Positions 1 through 5,061 of a stretch of 5,061 nucleotides of DNA are shown here, piece after piece. Position 1 is the stretch's first letter. Each line of letters begins with the position of its first letter. Both the position numbers and the translations under genes were made by a program. A model generated the notes under the pieces. It worked only from the letters and a program-made list of their open reading frames with translations. It did not search any database and had not been told where the DNA came from. This DNA comes from Rhodoferax sp. (GTDB taxonomy: Bacteria; Pseudomonadota; Gammaproteobacteria; Burkholderiales; Burkholderiaceae): the NCBI GenBank assembly GCA_020048295.1, contig JAIFMT010000167.1:1-5061 (forward strand), written 5' to 3'.

Positions 1-165
1 GACCTCAAGGCCAAAGGCATGCAGGTCAACGAGTTGTCGCCCGCTGAATCGGCCCGCATGCGCGACAAGCTGACCAAGGTCTATGCCAGCGTGGCTGCCG
101 ACGTGGGCATGGACTTGTGGAACGAGGCGCAGGCCGAATTGGCCAAGATCCGCGCCAAGAAGTAA
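1..165 (+). CDS. TRAP transporter substrate-binding protein, DctP family (C-terminal end, partial)
   Basis: This is the last 54 codons of a gene that begins before the window; reading frame 1 is open from base 1 and ends at TAA 163-165. The translation runs from DLKAKGMQVNEL through SARMRDKLTKVYASVAADVG to KIRAKK. A 'G-hydrophobic-V' segment, then a charged helix with a VY pair, then a final amphipathic helix is the usual C-terminus of DctP-type periplasmic solute-binding proteins. These proteins capture carboxylates or sugar acids and hand them to the DctQ/DctM membrane subunits. The ligand-binding core, including the arginine that usually grips the substrate carboxylate, lies outside the window, so the ligand cannot be told. 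No dctQ or dctM follows; the next gene is gnd, 105 bp downstream on the same strand. The family call is from a short piece and is moderately sure. Confidence 0.72.
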   Translation, partial: DLKAKGMQVNELSPAESARMRDKLTKVYASVAADVGMDLWNEAQAELAKIRAKK

Positions 166-173
166 TCCGCCGG

Positions 174-236
174 TGGCAGCGGCAGCGGGTGCAACCTGGG
201 TGATTGCCCCTGGGTCGCCCACGCTGCCTGCTGCCA
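174..236 (+). repeat. Large imperfect hairpin after the dctP stop codon
   Basis: Arm 174-187 (TGGCAGCGGCAGCG) pairs with arm 222-236 (CGCTGCCTGCTGCCA) over 14 base pairs with one unpaired T at 229. The 34-base loop contains a second small hairpin (GGGT-GATT-GCCC, 198-209). The structure begins nine bases after the dctP stop codon. No run of T follows, so it does not look like a classical intrinsic terminator. A role in protecting the dctP mRNA 3' end, or in attenuating read-through into gnd, is inference. Confidence 0.55.
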
Positions 237-255
237 GATGCATCAATGCCCCATT

Positions 256-260
256 GAGGA
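256..260 (+). promoter_or_regulatory. Ribosome binding site of gnd
   Basis: GAGGA lies ten bases before ATG 271 and supports that codon as the start. It argues against the in-frame ATG at 238, which would add 11 residues (MHQCPIEDTKN) that do not belong to the family and would place this site inside the coding region. Confidence 0.6.
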
Positions 261-270
261 CACAAAAAAT

Positions 271-1719
271 ATGAAATCGGACATCGGGTTGATTGGCGTG
301 GGTGTCATGGGGGAGAACCTTGTTCTCAATATGGAGAGCAAGGGGTTTGCGGTTTCGGTCTTTGACAGCGACAGCGCAAAGGTCAAGAAATTCACCGCCG
401 GCCGGGCTGCCGGCAAGCGGATACAGGGCAGCGATTCGCTCAAAGCGCTGCTGGACTCGCTGGTGTTGCCGCGCCGGGTCATGCTGATGGTGCCGGCGGG
501 TGCGGCTGTGGATCAGATCATTGCCGCCCTGCTGGGCTTGCTGGCGCCGGGCGACATCGTCATTGACGGCGGCAATTCCAATTTCTACGACACCTCGCGG
601 CGCGTCAAGCTGCTCGAGAGCAGAGGTTTTCTGTTTGTGGGTGCCGGCGTTTCCGGCGGTGAAGAAGGCGCGCTGCTGGGCCCGGCCATCATGCCGGGCG
701 GCTCTGTGGCGGCCTGGGCCAGCGTCAAACCCATCTTTCAGGCGATTGCGGCCAAGGTGGATGGAGGCGTGCCTTGCTGCGACTGGATCGGCGACGAAGG
801 TGCCGGGCACTTCGTCAAGATGGTGCACAACGGCATTGAATATGGCGACATGCAGCTGATTTGTGAAGTCTATGACCTCATGCGCACGCTGCTGGGCATG
901 GGTGCGCCGCAGATGCACGAGGTGTTCAAGACCTGGAGCGACGCTGACCTGAGCAGCTACCTGGTTGAGATTACCCGCGACATCCTCGCCACTCAGGATG
1001 TCGATGGCCTGCCCCTGGTGGACAAGATTCTCGACAAGGCTGGCCAAAAAGGCACGGGCAAGTGGACGGTCATCACGGCGCTGGACCTGGGTGTGCCACT
1101 CACCCTCATCACCGAGTCGGTGTTTGCCCGCGTGCTGTCGTCGCTAAAGGACGAACGGGTGCTGGCAGCGCGCGTGCTGAGCGGGCCGGCGGTGGCGTTT
1201 GTGGGGGACAGGGCAGCATTTCTGCAGGACCTGGGCCGCGCCTTGTATGCGTCCAAGGTCATTTCGTATGCGCAAGGCTACCAGCTGATGCGCTCTGCCG
1301 CCAGCGCCTACGGCTGGCAACTCAACTACGGCGGCATCGCGTCGATCTGGCGCGGGGGCTGCATCATTCGCTCCAGGTTCCTGGGGAAAATCAAGGAAGC
1401 TTTTGATACGGATGGCAATTTGAGCAACCTCTTGCTCGATCCGTTCTTTAGCCAGGTCATGACCCGTTCGCAGCAGTCCTTGCGCAACGTGCTGGCGCAG
1501 GCCGTTCTTAACGGCATCCCCACGCCAGCCTTGTCGTCGGCGCTGGCGTATTACGACGGCTATCGTTGTGAGAACCTGCCAGTCAATCTGTTGCAGGCGC
1601 AGCGGGATTATTTTGGTGCGCATCAGTACGAACGCGTCGATCAGCCGCGCGGGACGTTCTTCCATACCAACTGGACCGGCCGCGGTGGCGAAACCACATC
1701 CACGGTTTATAGCGCCTGA
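271..1719 (+). CDS. gnd: 6-phosphogluconate dehydrogenase (decarboxylating), long form, possibly NAD-preferring
   Basis: The 482-residue product matches the usual long-form length. It oxidatively decarboxylates 6-phosphogluconate to ribulose 5-phosphate in the cytosolic pentose phosphate pathway. The Rossmann motif GVGVMG is at residues 9-14. The substrate signature GAGVSGGEEGALLGP is at 124-138. The segment HFVKMVHNGIEYGDMQLICE at 180-199 carries catalytic Lys183 and Glu190, with His186 and Tyr191. GQKGTGKWT is at 258-266 (Lys260), and Arg287 is present. The end has RDYFGAH (445-451) and a C-terminal tail HTNWTGRGG like that of animal and cyanobacterial enzymes. Numbering runs in register with the sheep enzyme over at least the first 290 residues, as I recall that sequence. 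The odd feature is the loop after beta-strand 2: residues 32-34 are Asp-Ser-Asp where NADP enzymes have Asn-Arg-Thr/Ser, and residue 75 is Pro where they have Lys. The start is ATG 271, supported by GAGGA at 256. Identity is certain; cofactor preference is inferred. Confidence 0.97.
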   Translation: MKSDIGLIGVGVMGENLVLNMESKGFAVSVFDSDSAKVKKFTAGRAAGKRIQGSDSLKALLDSLVLPRRVMLMVPAGAAVDQIIAALLGLLAPGDIVIDGGNSNFYDTSRRVKLLESRGFLFVGAGVSGGEEGALLGPAIMPGGSVAAWASVKPIFQAIAAKVDGGVPCCDWIGDEGAGHFVKMVHNGIEYGDMQLICEVYDLMRTLLGMGAPQMHEVFKTWSDADLSSYLVEITRDILATQDVDGLPLVDKILDKAGQKGTGKWTVITALDLGVPLTLITESVFARVLSSLKDERVLAARVLSGPAVAFVGDRAAFLQDLGRALYASKVISYAQGYQLMRSAASAYGWQLNYGGIASIWRGGCIIRSRFLGKIKEAFDTDGNLSNLLLDPFFSQVMTRSQQSLRNVLAQAVLNGIPTPALSSALAYYDGYRCENLPVNLLQAQRDYFGAHQYERVDQPRGTFFHTNWTGRGGETTSTVYSA

Positions 1720-1750
1720 GGCGGTATTTCCGCATCGTCTGAGCAAGCGT

Positions 1751-1815
1751 TTTATGCTACTTATAATGTAGCTGTCAGCGCATATCATTAAAGGGCTATA
1801 GCCCGATTTTTCATA
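1751..1815. repeat. Candidate Comamonadaceae-type intergenic repeat
   Basis: This AT-richer stretch lies in the 172-bp gap between the convergent gnd and xth genes. It contains the pattern GTAGCTGTCAGCGCATAT, a short spacer, then AAGGGCTATAGCCC and a T run. From memory, elements of the form TAGCTG...GCGC...AAGGGCT...GCC are scattered through intergenic regions of Comamonadaceae genomes. Only one clear copy is in the window, plus a diverged look-alike inside gatB (4595-4641), so repetition cannot be proven from the sequence alone. The rest of the gap (1720-1750, 1816-1891) shows nothing I can name. Confidence 0.4.
1793..1811. terminator. Possible bidirectional terminator between gnd and xth
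   Basis: The perfect 12-bp palindrome GGGCTATAGCCC (1793-1804) can fold as a four-pair GGGC/GCCC stem with a TATA loop. On the + strand it is followed by GA and five Ts (1807-1811). On the - strand it is followed by TTTAAT. Its position between two convergent genes fits shared termination. The stem is short for an intrinsic terminator, so this is a modest call. Confidence 0.4.
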
Positions 1816-1891
1816 TAAAACCAGGTTGCCTGCGCAATCGACCCGTCGCCTGTTTGTTTGACGAACGCCTGGTCCGCGCGGCCTTGGGAAG

Positions 1892-2689
1892 TTACCAGTC
1901 GTAGTCAATCGTCACTGGCGCGTGATCCGAGAACTTGATGCCCTTGAAGATGTCAACAGACCGCGCACCCTGCGCCAGGGACGGCGTTGCCAGGTGGTAA
2001 TCCAGCCGCCAGCCGACGTTCTTGGCGTAAGCCTGGCCCCGGTTGCTCCACCAGGTATAGGCCGCGTCGGTGGCGCTGGGCTGCAATTGGCGGTACACAT
2101 CGACCAGACCGCCGTCGCCCAGCAGGCGTGTCATCCAGGCGCGCTCTTCGGGCAGAAAGCCCGAGTTTTTCTGGTTACTCTTCCAGTTCTTCAGGTCGAT
2201 TTGTTGATGCGCAATGTTGATGTCGCCACACAGCACAAAGTCGCGCTGCGCCCGCAGGGCTTGCAGGTGCGGGTAGATGGCATCCAGAAAACGGTACTTG
2301 GCCTGCTGGCGCTCCTCGCCCGATGAGCCGCTGGGGAAATAGCAGCTGATGATCGAGCGCCTGGCCGCTGGCGTGTCAAAGCGCAACTCCACATAGCGCC
2401 CCTCGGCGTCAAACTCCAGGCCGTCAAAGCCTATGACAACCTCGCTGGGCGTGTGACGGCTGTAGATGCCCACACCGGCGTAGCCCTTTTTTTCGGCACA
2501 ATGAAAGTAGCCTGGCAGGCCAGCGAGGGTGTCGAACTTGCCCGCCAGGTCGGCCGCCTGGGCCTTGATTTCCTGCACACAAATACAATCCGGTGCAATT
2601 TCTGCAATCCAGGGTTCCAGCCCTTTGCTGCTGGCTGAGCGGATACCATTGAGATTCAAGCTGGTGAGTTTAAACAAGGAATTTCCCAT
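1892..2689 (-). CDS. xth: Exodeoxyribonuclease III (AP endonuclease, Mg-dependent)
   Basis: The 265-residue product belongs to the endonuclease/exonuclease/phosphatase fold of ExoIII-type enzymes, which cut DNA at abasic sites and remove 3' blocking groups in base excision repair. Key residues, numbered from ATG 2689: Asn12/Asn14 in LNLNG, Glu40 in CVQEIKA (metal ligand), Tyr117 in CYFPSG, Asp156 and Asn158 in GDINIAH, Asp230 in GWRLDYHL, and Asp255-His256 in SDHAPV. Length is close to the E. coli enzyme. The start is uncertain. ATG 2689-2687 has no Shine-Dalgarno-like sequence before it. TTG at 2677-2675 would give 261 residues beginning MFKLTSLNLNG, which is how I recall relatives starting, and has GGGAA a few bases upstream. 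An upstream ATG at 2806 would add 39 unrelated residues read from antisense pyrE and is rejected. The gene is divergent from pyrE with no spacer and convergent with gnd. Confidence 0.96.
   Translation of the reverse strand: MGNSLFKLTSLNLNGIRSASSKGLEPWIAEIAPDCICVQEIKAQAADLAGKFDTLAGLPGYFHCAEKKGYAGVGIYSRHTPSEVVIGFDGLEFDAEGRYVELRFDTPAARRSIISCYFPSGSSGEERQQAKYRFLDAIYPHLQALRAQRDFVLCGDINIAHQQIDLKNWKSNQKNSGFLPEERAWMTRLLGDGGLVDVYRQLQPSATDAAYTWWSNRGQAYAKNVGWRLDYHLATPSLAQGARSVDIFKGIKFSDHAPVTIDYDW
2676..2680 (+). promoter_or_regulatory. Ribosome binding site of pyrE, inside the xth 5' end
   Basis: AAGGA lies seven bases before ATG 2688, a strong site that fixes the pyrE start. It excludes longer in-frame starts that run back through antisense xth (for example ATG 2529). 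The same bases, read on the other strand, are the first codons of xth around its alternative TTG start. Confidence 0.75.
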
Positions 2690-3398
2690 GTCAGAGCAGG
2701 CCATCGCGCAGACCGGTTCAGCAGCAGTGCCAGACCCGTTGGCGCAGGATTTTGTGCAGTTTGCGGTGGATTGCGGGGTGCTGCGGTTTGGCGAATTCAA
2801 AACCAAAGCCGCTCGCCTGAGCCCCTATTTTTTCAACGCCGGCCTGTTTGACGACGGTGCCAAACTGGGCCGACTGGCGCAATTTTATGCGCAGCGCCTG
2901 CTTGGCAGCGGCATCCAATTCGACATGATTTTTGGCCCCGCCTACAAGGGCATTCCCCTGGGTGCCGCGCTGGCGGTGGAGCTGGCGCGCCTGGGCTACA
3001 ACCGGCCGTTTGCCTACAACCGCAAAGAGGCCAAAGACCACGGTGAGGGCGGCACGCTGGTGGGCGCGCCGCTGGCCGGACGCGTGCTGATTGTCGATGA
3101 CGTGATGTCGGCCGGCACGGCGGTGCGCGAGTCCATTGCGCTGATCAAAAGCGCCGGAGCCACTGCCCACGCTGTGGTGATTGCGCTGGACCGGCAGGAA
3201 ATGGCCACCGAAGGTGGCCACGATGTCAGCTACAGCGCGGTGCAATATGTCCGGACGCAGTTGGGCTTGCAGGTGTGCGCGATTGCCAGGCTTGATGACC
3301 TGCTGCACTACTTGGAGCAACACCGCGCTGCCGGACTGGCCGACGCCCAGGCGCGCATCCTGGCCTATCGCGCGCGCTACGGGGTGCAAGAGGCATGA
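2688..3398 (+). CDS. pyrE: Orotate phosphoribosyltransferase
   Basis: The 236-residue product joins orotate to PRPP to make orotidine 5'-monophosphate, the fifth step of de novo pyrimidine synthesis, in the cytosol. Visible landmarks: the hood and orotate-binding region FKTKAARLSPYFFNAG (37-52), FGPAYKGIPL (82-91), the mobile catalytic loop YNRKEAKDHGEGG (110-122) with its Lys and His, and the PRPP-binding motif VLIVDDVMSAGTA (133-145). About 15 residues at the N-terminus (EQAIAQTGSAAVPDP) are an extension of low conservation; length otherwise fits proteobacterial PyrE. The start is fixed by AAGGA at 2676. The gene diverges from xth with the two ATGs overlapping, and its last four bases (ATGA) overlap the start of the next gene, so the two are probably co-transcribed. 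No convincing -35/-10 pair was found in the xth region upstream. Confidence 0.97.
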   Translation: MSEQAIAQTGSAAVPDPLAQDFVQFAVDCGVLRFGEFKTKAARLSPYFFNAGLFDDGAKLGRLAQFYAQRLLGSGIQFDMIFGPAYKGIPLGAALAVELARLGYNRPFAYNRKEAKDHGEGGTLVGAPLAGRVLIVDDVMSAGTAVRESIALIKSAGATAHAVVIALDRQEMATEGGHDVSYSAVQYVRTQLGLQVCAIARLDDLLHYLEQHRAAGLADAQARILAYRARYGVQEA

Positions 3399-4084
3399 GA
3401 CCTGCGGCGCTGCGGTCGCTATTGCCGTCCAGGGGGCGGTGCTGGTGCGCCTGCTTTGGGCTGCTGGCAAGCCTTCTGGCTGCTGTGACCGCCAGTGCGC
3501 AGCCGGCGGCAGGTACACCGCAAATTTACACCTGTGTCGATGCCCAGGGGCGCAAGCTGACCTCGGACCGCCCGATCCGGGCGTGCCTGGACCGCGAACA
3601 GAAAATATTGAACCCAAGTGGCACGGTCAAAGGCACGCTGGGCCCGGTGTTGACCGCCCAGGAGCGCAGCGAACAAGAAGCCCGCGCCAAAGCCGAGCTG
3701 GCCGAGCGCGCGCGCCTGGACGAAGAAAAACGCCGCGACCGGGCGTTGCTGGCGCGTTACCCTAACCCACAAGCGCATCAGAAAGAGCGCAGCGAAGCGT
3801 TGGCACACATCGAACGGGTCAGGCAAAGTGCGATTGCCCGCGTCACCCAACTGCTGCTGGACAAGACCCGGCTCGGCGACGAGATGGCCTTTTATGAAAA
3901 AGACCCGACCAAAGCACCGGCCAAGCTGCGCCGGCAATTGGAAGAGTTAAACGACGCGATGGCGGCGCAAGGCCGTTTCCTGGCAGAACAAGACAGTGAA
4001 ATCCGCCGCACCAATGACCGCTTTGACGAGGAACTCAGGCGTCTTGAGCCAATGTGGCGTTTGCTGTCAGCCAAACCCCCGTGA
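3395..4084 (+). CDS. Secreted DUF4124-like coiled-coil protein
   Basis: The product is 229 residues and of unknown function. Residues 1-35 look like a Sec signal peptide: an Arg-rich start (R2, R7, R13, R15), a hydrophobic core at about 20-33, and a likely signal peptidase I site after ASA35. Residues 43-75 (IYTCVDAQGRKLTSDRP onward) match the general shape of DUF4124, a small domain with an aromatic/valine-Asp-x-x-Gly turn followed by an S-D-x-P strand, often found at the N-terminus of periplasmic proteins in betaproteobacteria. Cys47 and Cys64 could form a disulfide. Residues 86-118 and 130-220 are rich in Glu, Lys, Arg, Ala and Leu and probably form long helices or coiled coil. The gene starts inside the pyrE stop (ATGA), which suggests translational coupling; its own ribosome site is weak (GGGG at 3381, or AGAGG too close). 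It ends 68 bp before the convergent gatB stop. Confidence 0.85.
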   Translation: MRPAALRSLLPSRGRCWCACFGLLASLLAAVTASAQPAAGTPQIYTCVDAQGRKLTSDRPIRACLDREQKILNPSGTVKGTLGPVLTAQERSEQEARAKAELAERARLDEEKRRDRALLARYPNPQAHQKERSEALAHIERVRQSAIARVTQLLLDKTRLGDEMAFYEKDPTKAPAKLRRQLEELNDAMAAQGRFLAEQDSEIRRTNDRFDEELRRLEPMWRLLSAKPP

Positions 4085-4152
4085 ACGCGCGCGCTTCCAG
4101 CAGGTGGGAGCGGCTTGTCAGAGCAATCTCATCAGGCGGGCACACGCAGTGC

Positions 4153-5061
4153 TCAGGAAGCCAGTTTTTGTTTTAGCAGATCATTGACCTGCTGCGGGTT
4201 GGCCTTGCCCTGGCTGCCTTTCATGATCTGGCCCACCAGCGCGTTGAGTGCCCGGGCGTTACCGGCGCGGAACTCGGCGACGTTTTTCGGATTCGCCGCC
4301 AGCACGCTATCGACGATTTTCTCCAAAGCGCCGCTGTCGTTCATCTGCTTGAGGCCTTTGACTTCAATCACGCTATCCACCTGGGCCGCCGGGTCTGACC
4401 ACAGCGCATCCATCACCTGGCGCGCCGCGTTGTTGGAAATGGTGCCGTCCTGGATGCGGCTGATCAGCTGCGCCAGTTGCGCCGGTGTGACCGGGCAGGC
4501 GCTGATGTCGGCGTCAGTGGCGTTCAAGCGGCGCGAAATCTCTCCCATGATCCAGTTACCGACCAGCTTGGGCTGTCCGCAGGCCTTGCTAGTCGCTTCA
4601 AAATAGCTAGCTATCTGCCGGCTCTGGGTAAGGGCTGTGGCATCATAATCCGATAAACCGTAGTCCGCGCAGAAGCGCGCTGCCATGACGCGCGGCAGCT
4701 CGGTCATGCCTTCGCGCACCTGCTGCACCCACTCGGGCGCAATCACCAGCGGTGGCAAATCGGGGTCGGGGAAATAGCGGTAGTCGGCCGCGTCTTCCTT
4801 GCTGCGCATGGCACGCGTTTCACCGGTGTCAGGGTTGAACAGCACGGTGGCCTGCTGGATGGCGCGGCCGTCTTCTATCTCTTCAATCTGCCAGCGAATC
4901 TCAAAGTCAATCGCCTGCTGCATGAACTTGAAGCTGTTGAGGTTCTTGATTTCACGGCGGGTGCCCAGCGGCGCGCCGGGCTTGCGCACCGACACGTTGG
5001 CATCGCACCGGAAGCTGCCTTCTTGCATGTTGCCGTCACAAATGCCGATCCAGGTGACGAT
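4153..5061 (-). CDS. gatB: Aspartyl/glutamyl-tRNA amidotransferase subunit B (N-terminus beyond window)
   Basis: This is the C-terminal 302 residues plus stop codon of GatB; about 180 N-terminal residues lie past base 5061. GatB is the tRNA-binding kinase/transamidase subunit of the GatCAB complex, which converts Glu-tRNA(Gln) or Asp-tRNA(Asn) to the amidated form in the cytosol. The visible part starts in the conserved [19 protein letters not shown] segment (5038-4982) and continues through [10 protein letters not shown], the helical region with [12 protein letters not shown] (4791-4756), and the YqeY-like tail domain ending in [20 protein letters not shown]. The open frame continues unbroken to the window edge, so the in-frame ATG at 5028 is internal, not the start. 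Codons around 4588-4617 include a rare ATA and are AT-rich compared with the rest (see the repeat-like segment). gatA and gatC would be expected beyond the right edge. Confidence 0.96.
   Translation of the reverse strand: MVTWIGICDGNMQEGSFRCDANVSVRKPGAPLGTRREIKNLNSFKFMQQAIDFEIRWQIEEIEDGRAIQQATVLFNPDTGETRAMRSKEDAADYRYFPDPDLPPLVIAPEWVQQVREGMTELPRVMAARFCADYGLSDYDATALTQSRQIASYFEATSKACGQPKLVGNWIMGEISRRLNATDADISACPVTPAQLAQLISRIQDGTISNNAARQVMDALWSDPAAQVDSVIEVKGLKQMNDSGALEKIVDSVLAANPKNVAEFRAGNARALNALVGQIMKGSQGKANPQQVNDLLKQKLAS
4595..4641. repeat. Repeat-like palindromic segment inside gatB
   Basis: The + strand here reads GCTTCAAAATAG, CTAGCTATCTGCC, a spacer, then AAGGGCTGTGGC. It can be laid against the intergenic element at 1756-1803 with the blocks GCT-C, TAGCT-TC-GC and AAGGGCT in the same order and almost the same spacing (one base shorter). 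It includes the perfect 12-bp palindrome ATAGCTAGCTAT (4603-4614). It encodes an ordinary-looking GatB stretch ([14 protein letters not shown]), so coding constraint or chance may explain it. Confidence 0.25.

Noticed and set aside
1721..1733. GCGG-TATTT-CCGC mini-hairpin just after the gnd stop
   Set aside because: The stem is only four pairs and no T run follows, so it is too weak to call a terminator.
1739..1767. Perfect TATAAT (1762-1767) as the promoter of a small RNA ending at the 1793-1811 hairpin
   Set aside because: The hexamer 17 bases upstream (CTGAGC) is a poor -35 box, the transcript would be only about 40 bases, and the motif lies within the repeat-like segment.
1144..1908. 254-codon open frame on the - strand opposite the 3' half of gnd
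   Set aside because: It lies antisense to strongly conserved gnd coding sequence, resembles no family, and is explained by the GC-rich codon pattern of the real gene.
1922..2326. 134-codon + strand frame opposite xth
   Set aside because: It is antisense to the conserved catalytic core of exonuclease III and has no ribosome site or recognisable domain.
2565..2589. TTGATT and TACAAT as a pyrE promoter inside xth
   Set aside because: The spacing is only 13 bases, and these bases encode conserved ExoIII residues (CICVQEIKAQ).
2690..2806. 39-residue N-terminal extension of xth from ATG 2806
   Set aside because: The added residues are antisense pyrE sequence and lie outside the family's known N-terminus.
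2718..3617. 299-codon open frame on the - strand opposite pyrE and the start of the next gene
   Set aside because: It is a shadow of pyrE; its composition (Gln-, Arg- and His-rich) is typical of antisense translation and no motif is seen.
4085..4152. Terminator between the DUF4124-like gene and gatB
   Set aside because: No stem with a following T run could be found in this 68-bp convergent gap.

Overview
The window is GC-rich chromosomal DNA from a bacterium that looks like a betaproteobacterium, most likely Burkholderiales, family Comamonadaceae (Rhodoferax/Polaromonas-like). This is inferred from the protein flavour (exonuclease III beginning like 'FKLTSLNLNGIRSA', beta-type GatB and PyrE), from the gatB / pyrE / exonuclease III neighbourhood that I recall from Burkholderiales, and from an intergenic repeat of a kind I associate with Comamonadaceae. 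No mobile element, CRISPR array, tRNA or rRNA was seen.

Layout: (1) 1-165 (+), the last 54 codons of a DctP-type TRAP transporter substrate-binding protein. (2) 166-270, a 105-bp gap holding a long imperfect hairpin and a ribosome binding site. (3) 271-1719 (+), a full-length 6-phosphogluconate dehydrogenase with intact catalytic residues but an altered cofactor-specificity loop. (4) 1720-1891, a convergent gap with a repeat-like segment and a possible two-way terminator. (5) 1892-2689 (-), exonuclease III (xth). (6) 2688-3398 (+), orotate phosphoribosyltransferase (pyrE), whose start codon shares the palindrome CATG with the upstream start of xth. (7) 3395-4084 (+), a secreted DUF4124-like coiled-coil protein that overlaps pyrE by 4 bp. 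(8) 4085-4152, a 68-bp convergent gap in which I see no clear signal. (9) 4153-5061 (-), the C-terminal 302 residues of GatB, cut by the window edge.

The genes are mostly housekeeping: pentose-phosphate metabolism, DNA repair, pyrimidine synthesis and tRNA-dependent amidation. No new multi-gene system is evident. The points most worth a second look are the predicted NAD-type cofactor site of the 6-phosphogluconate dehydrogenase, the interlocked divergent starts of xth and pyrE, and a repeat-like palindromic segment embedded in gatB that resembles the intergenic element after gnd.
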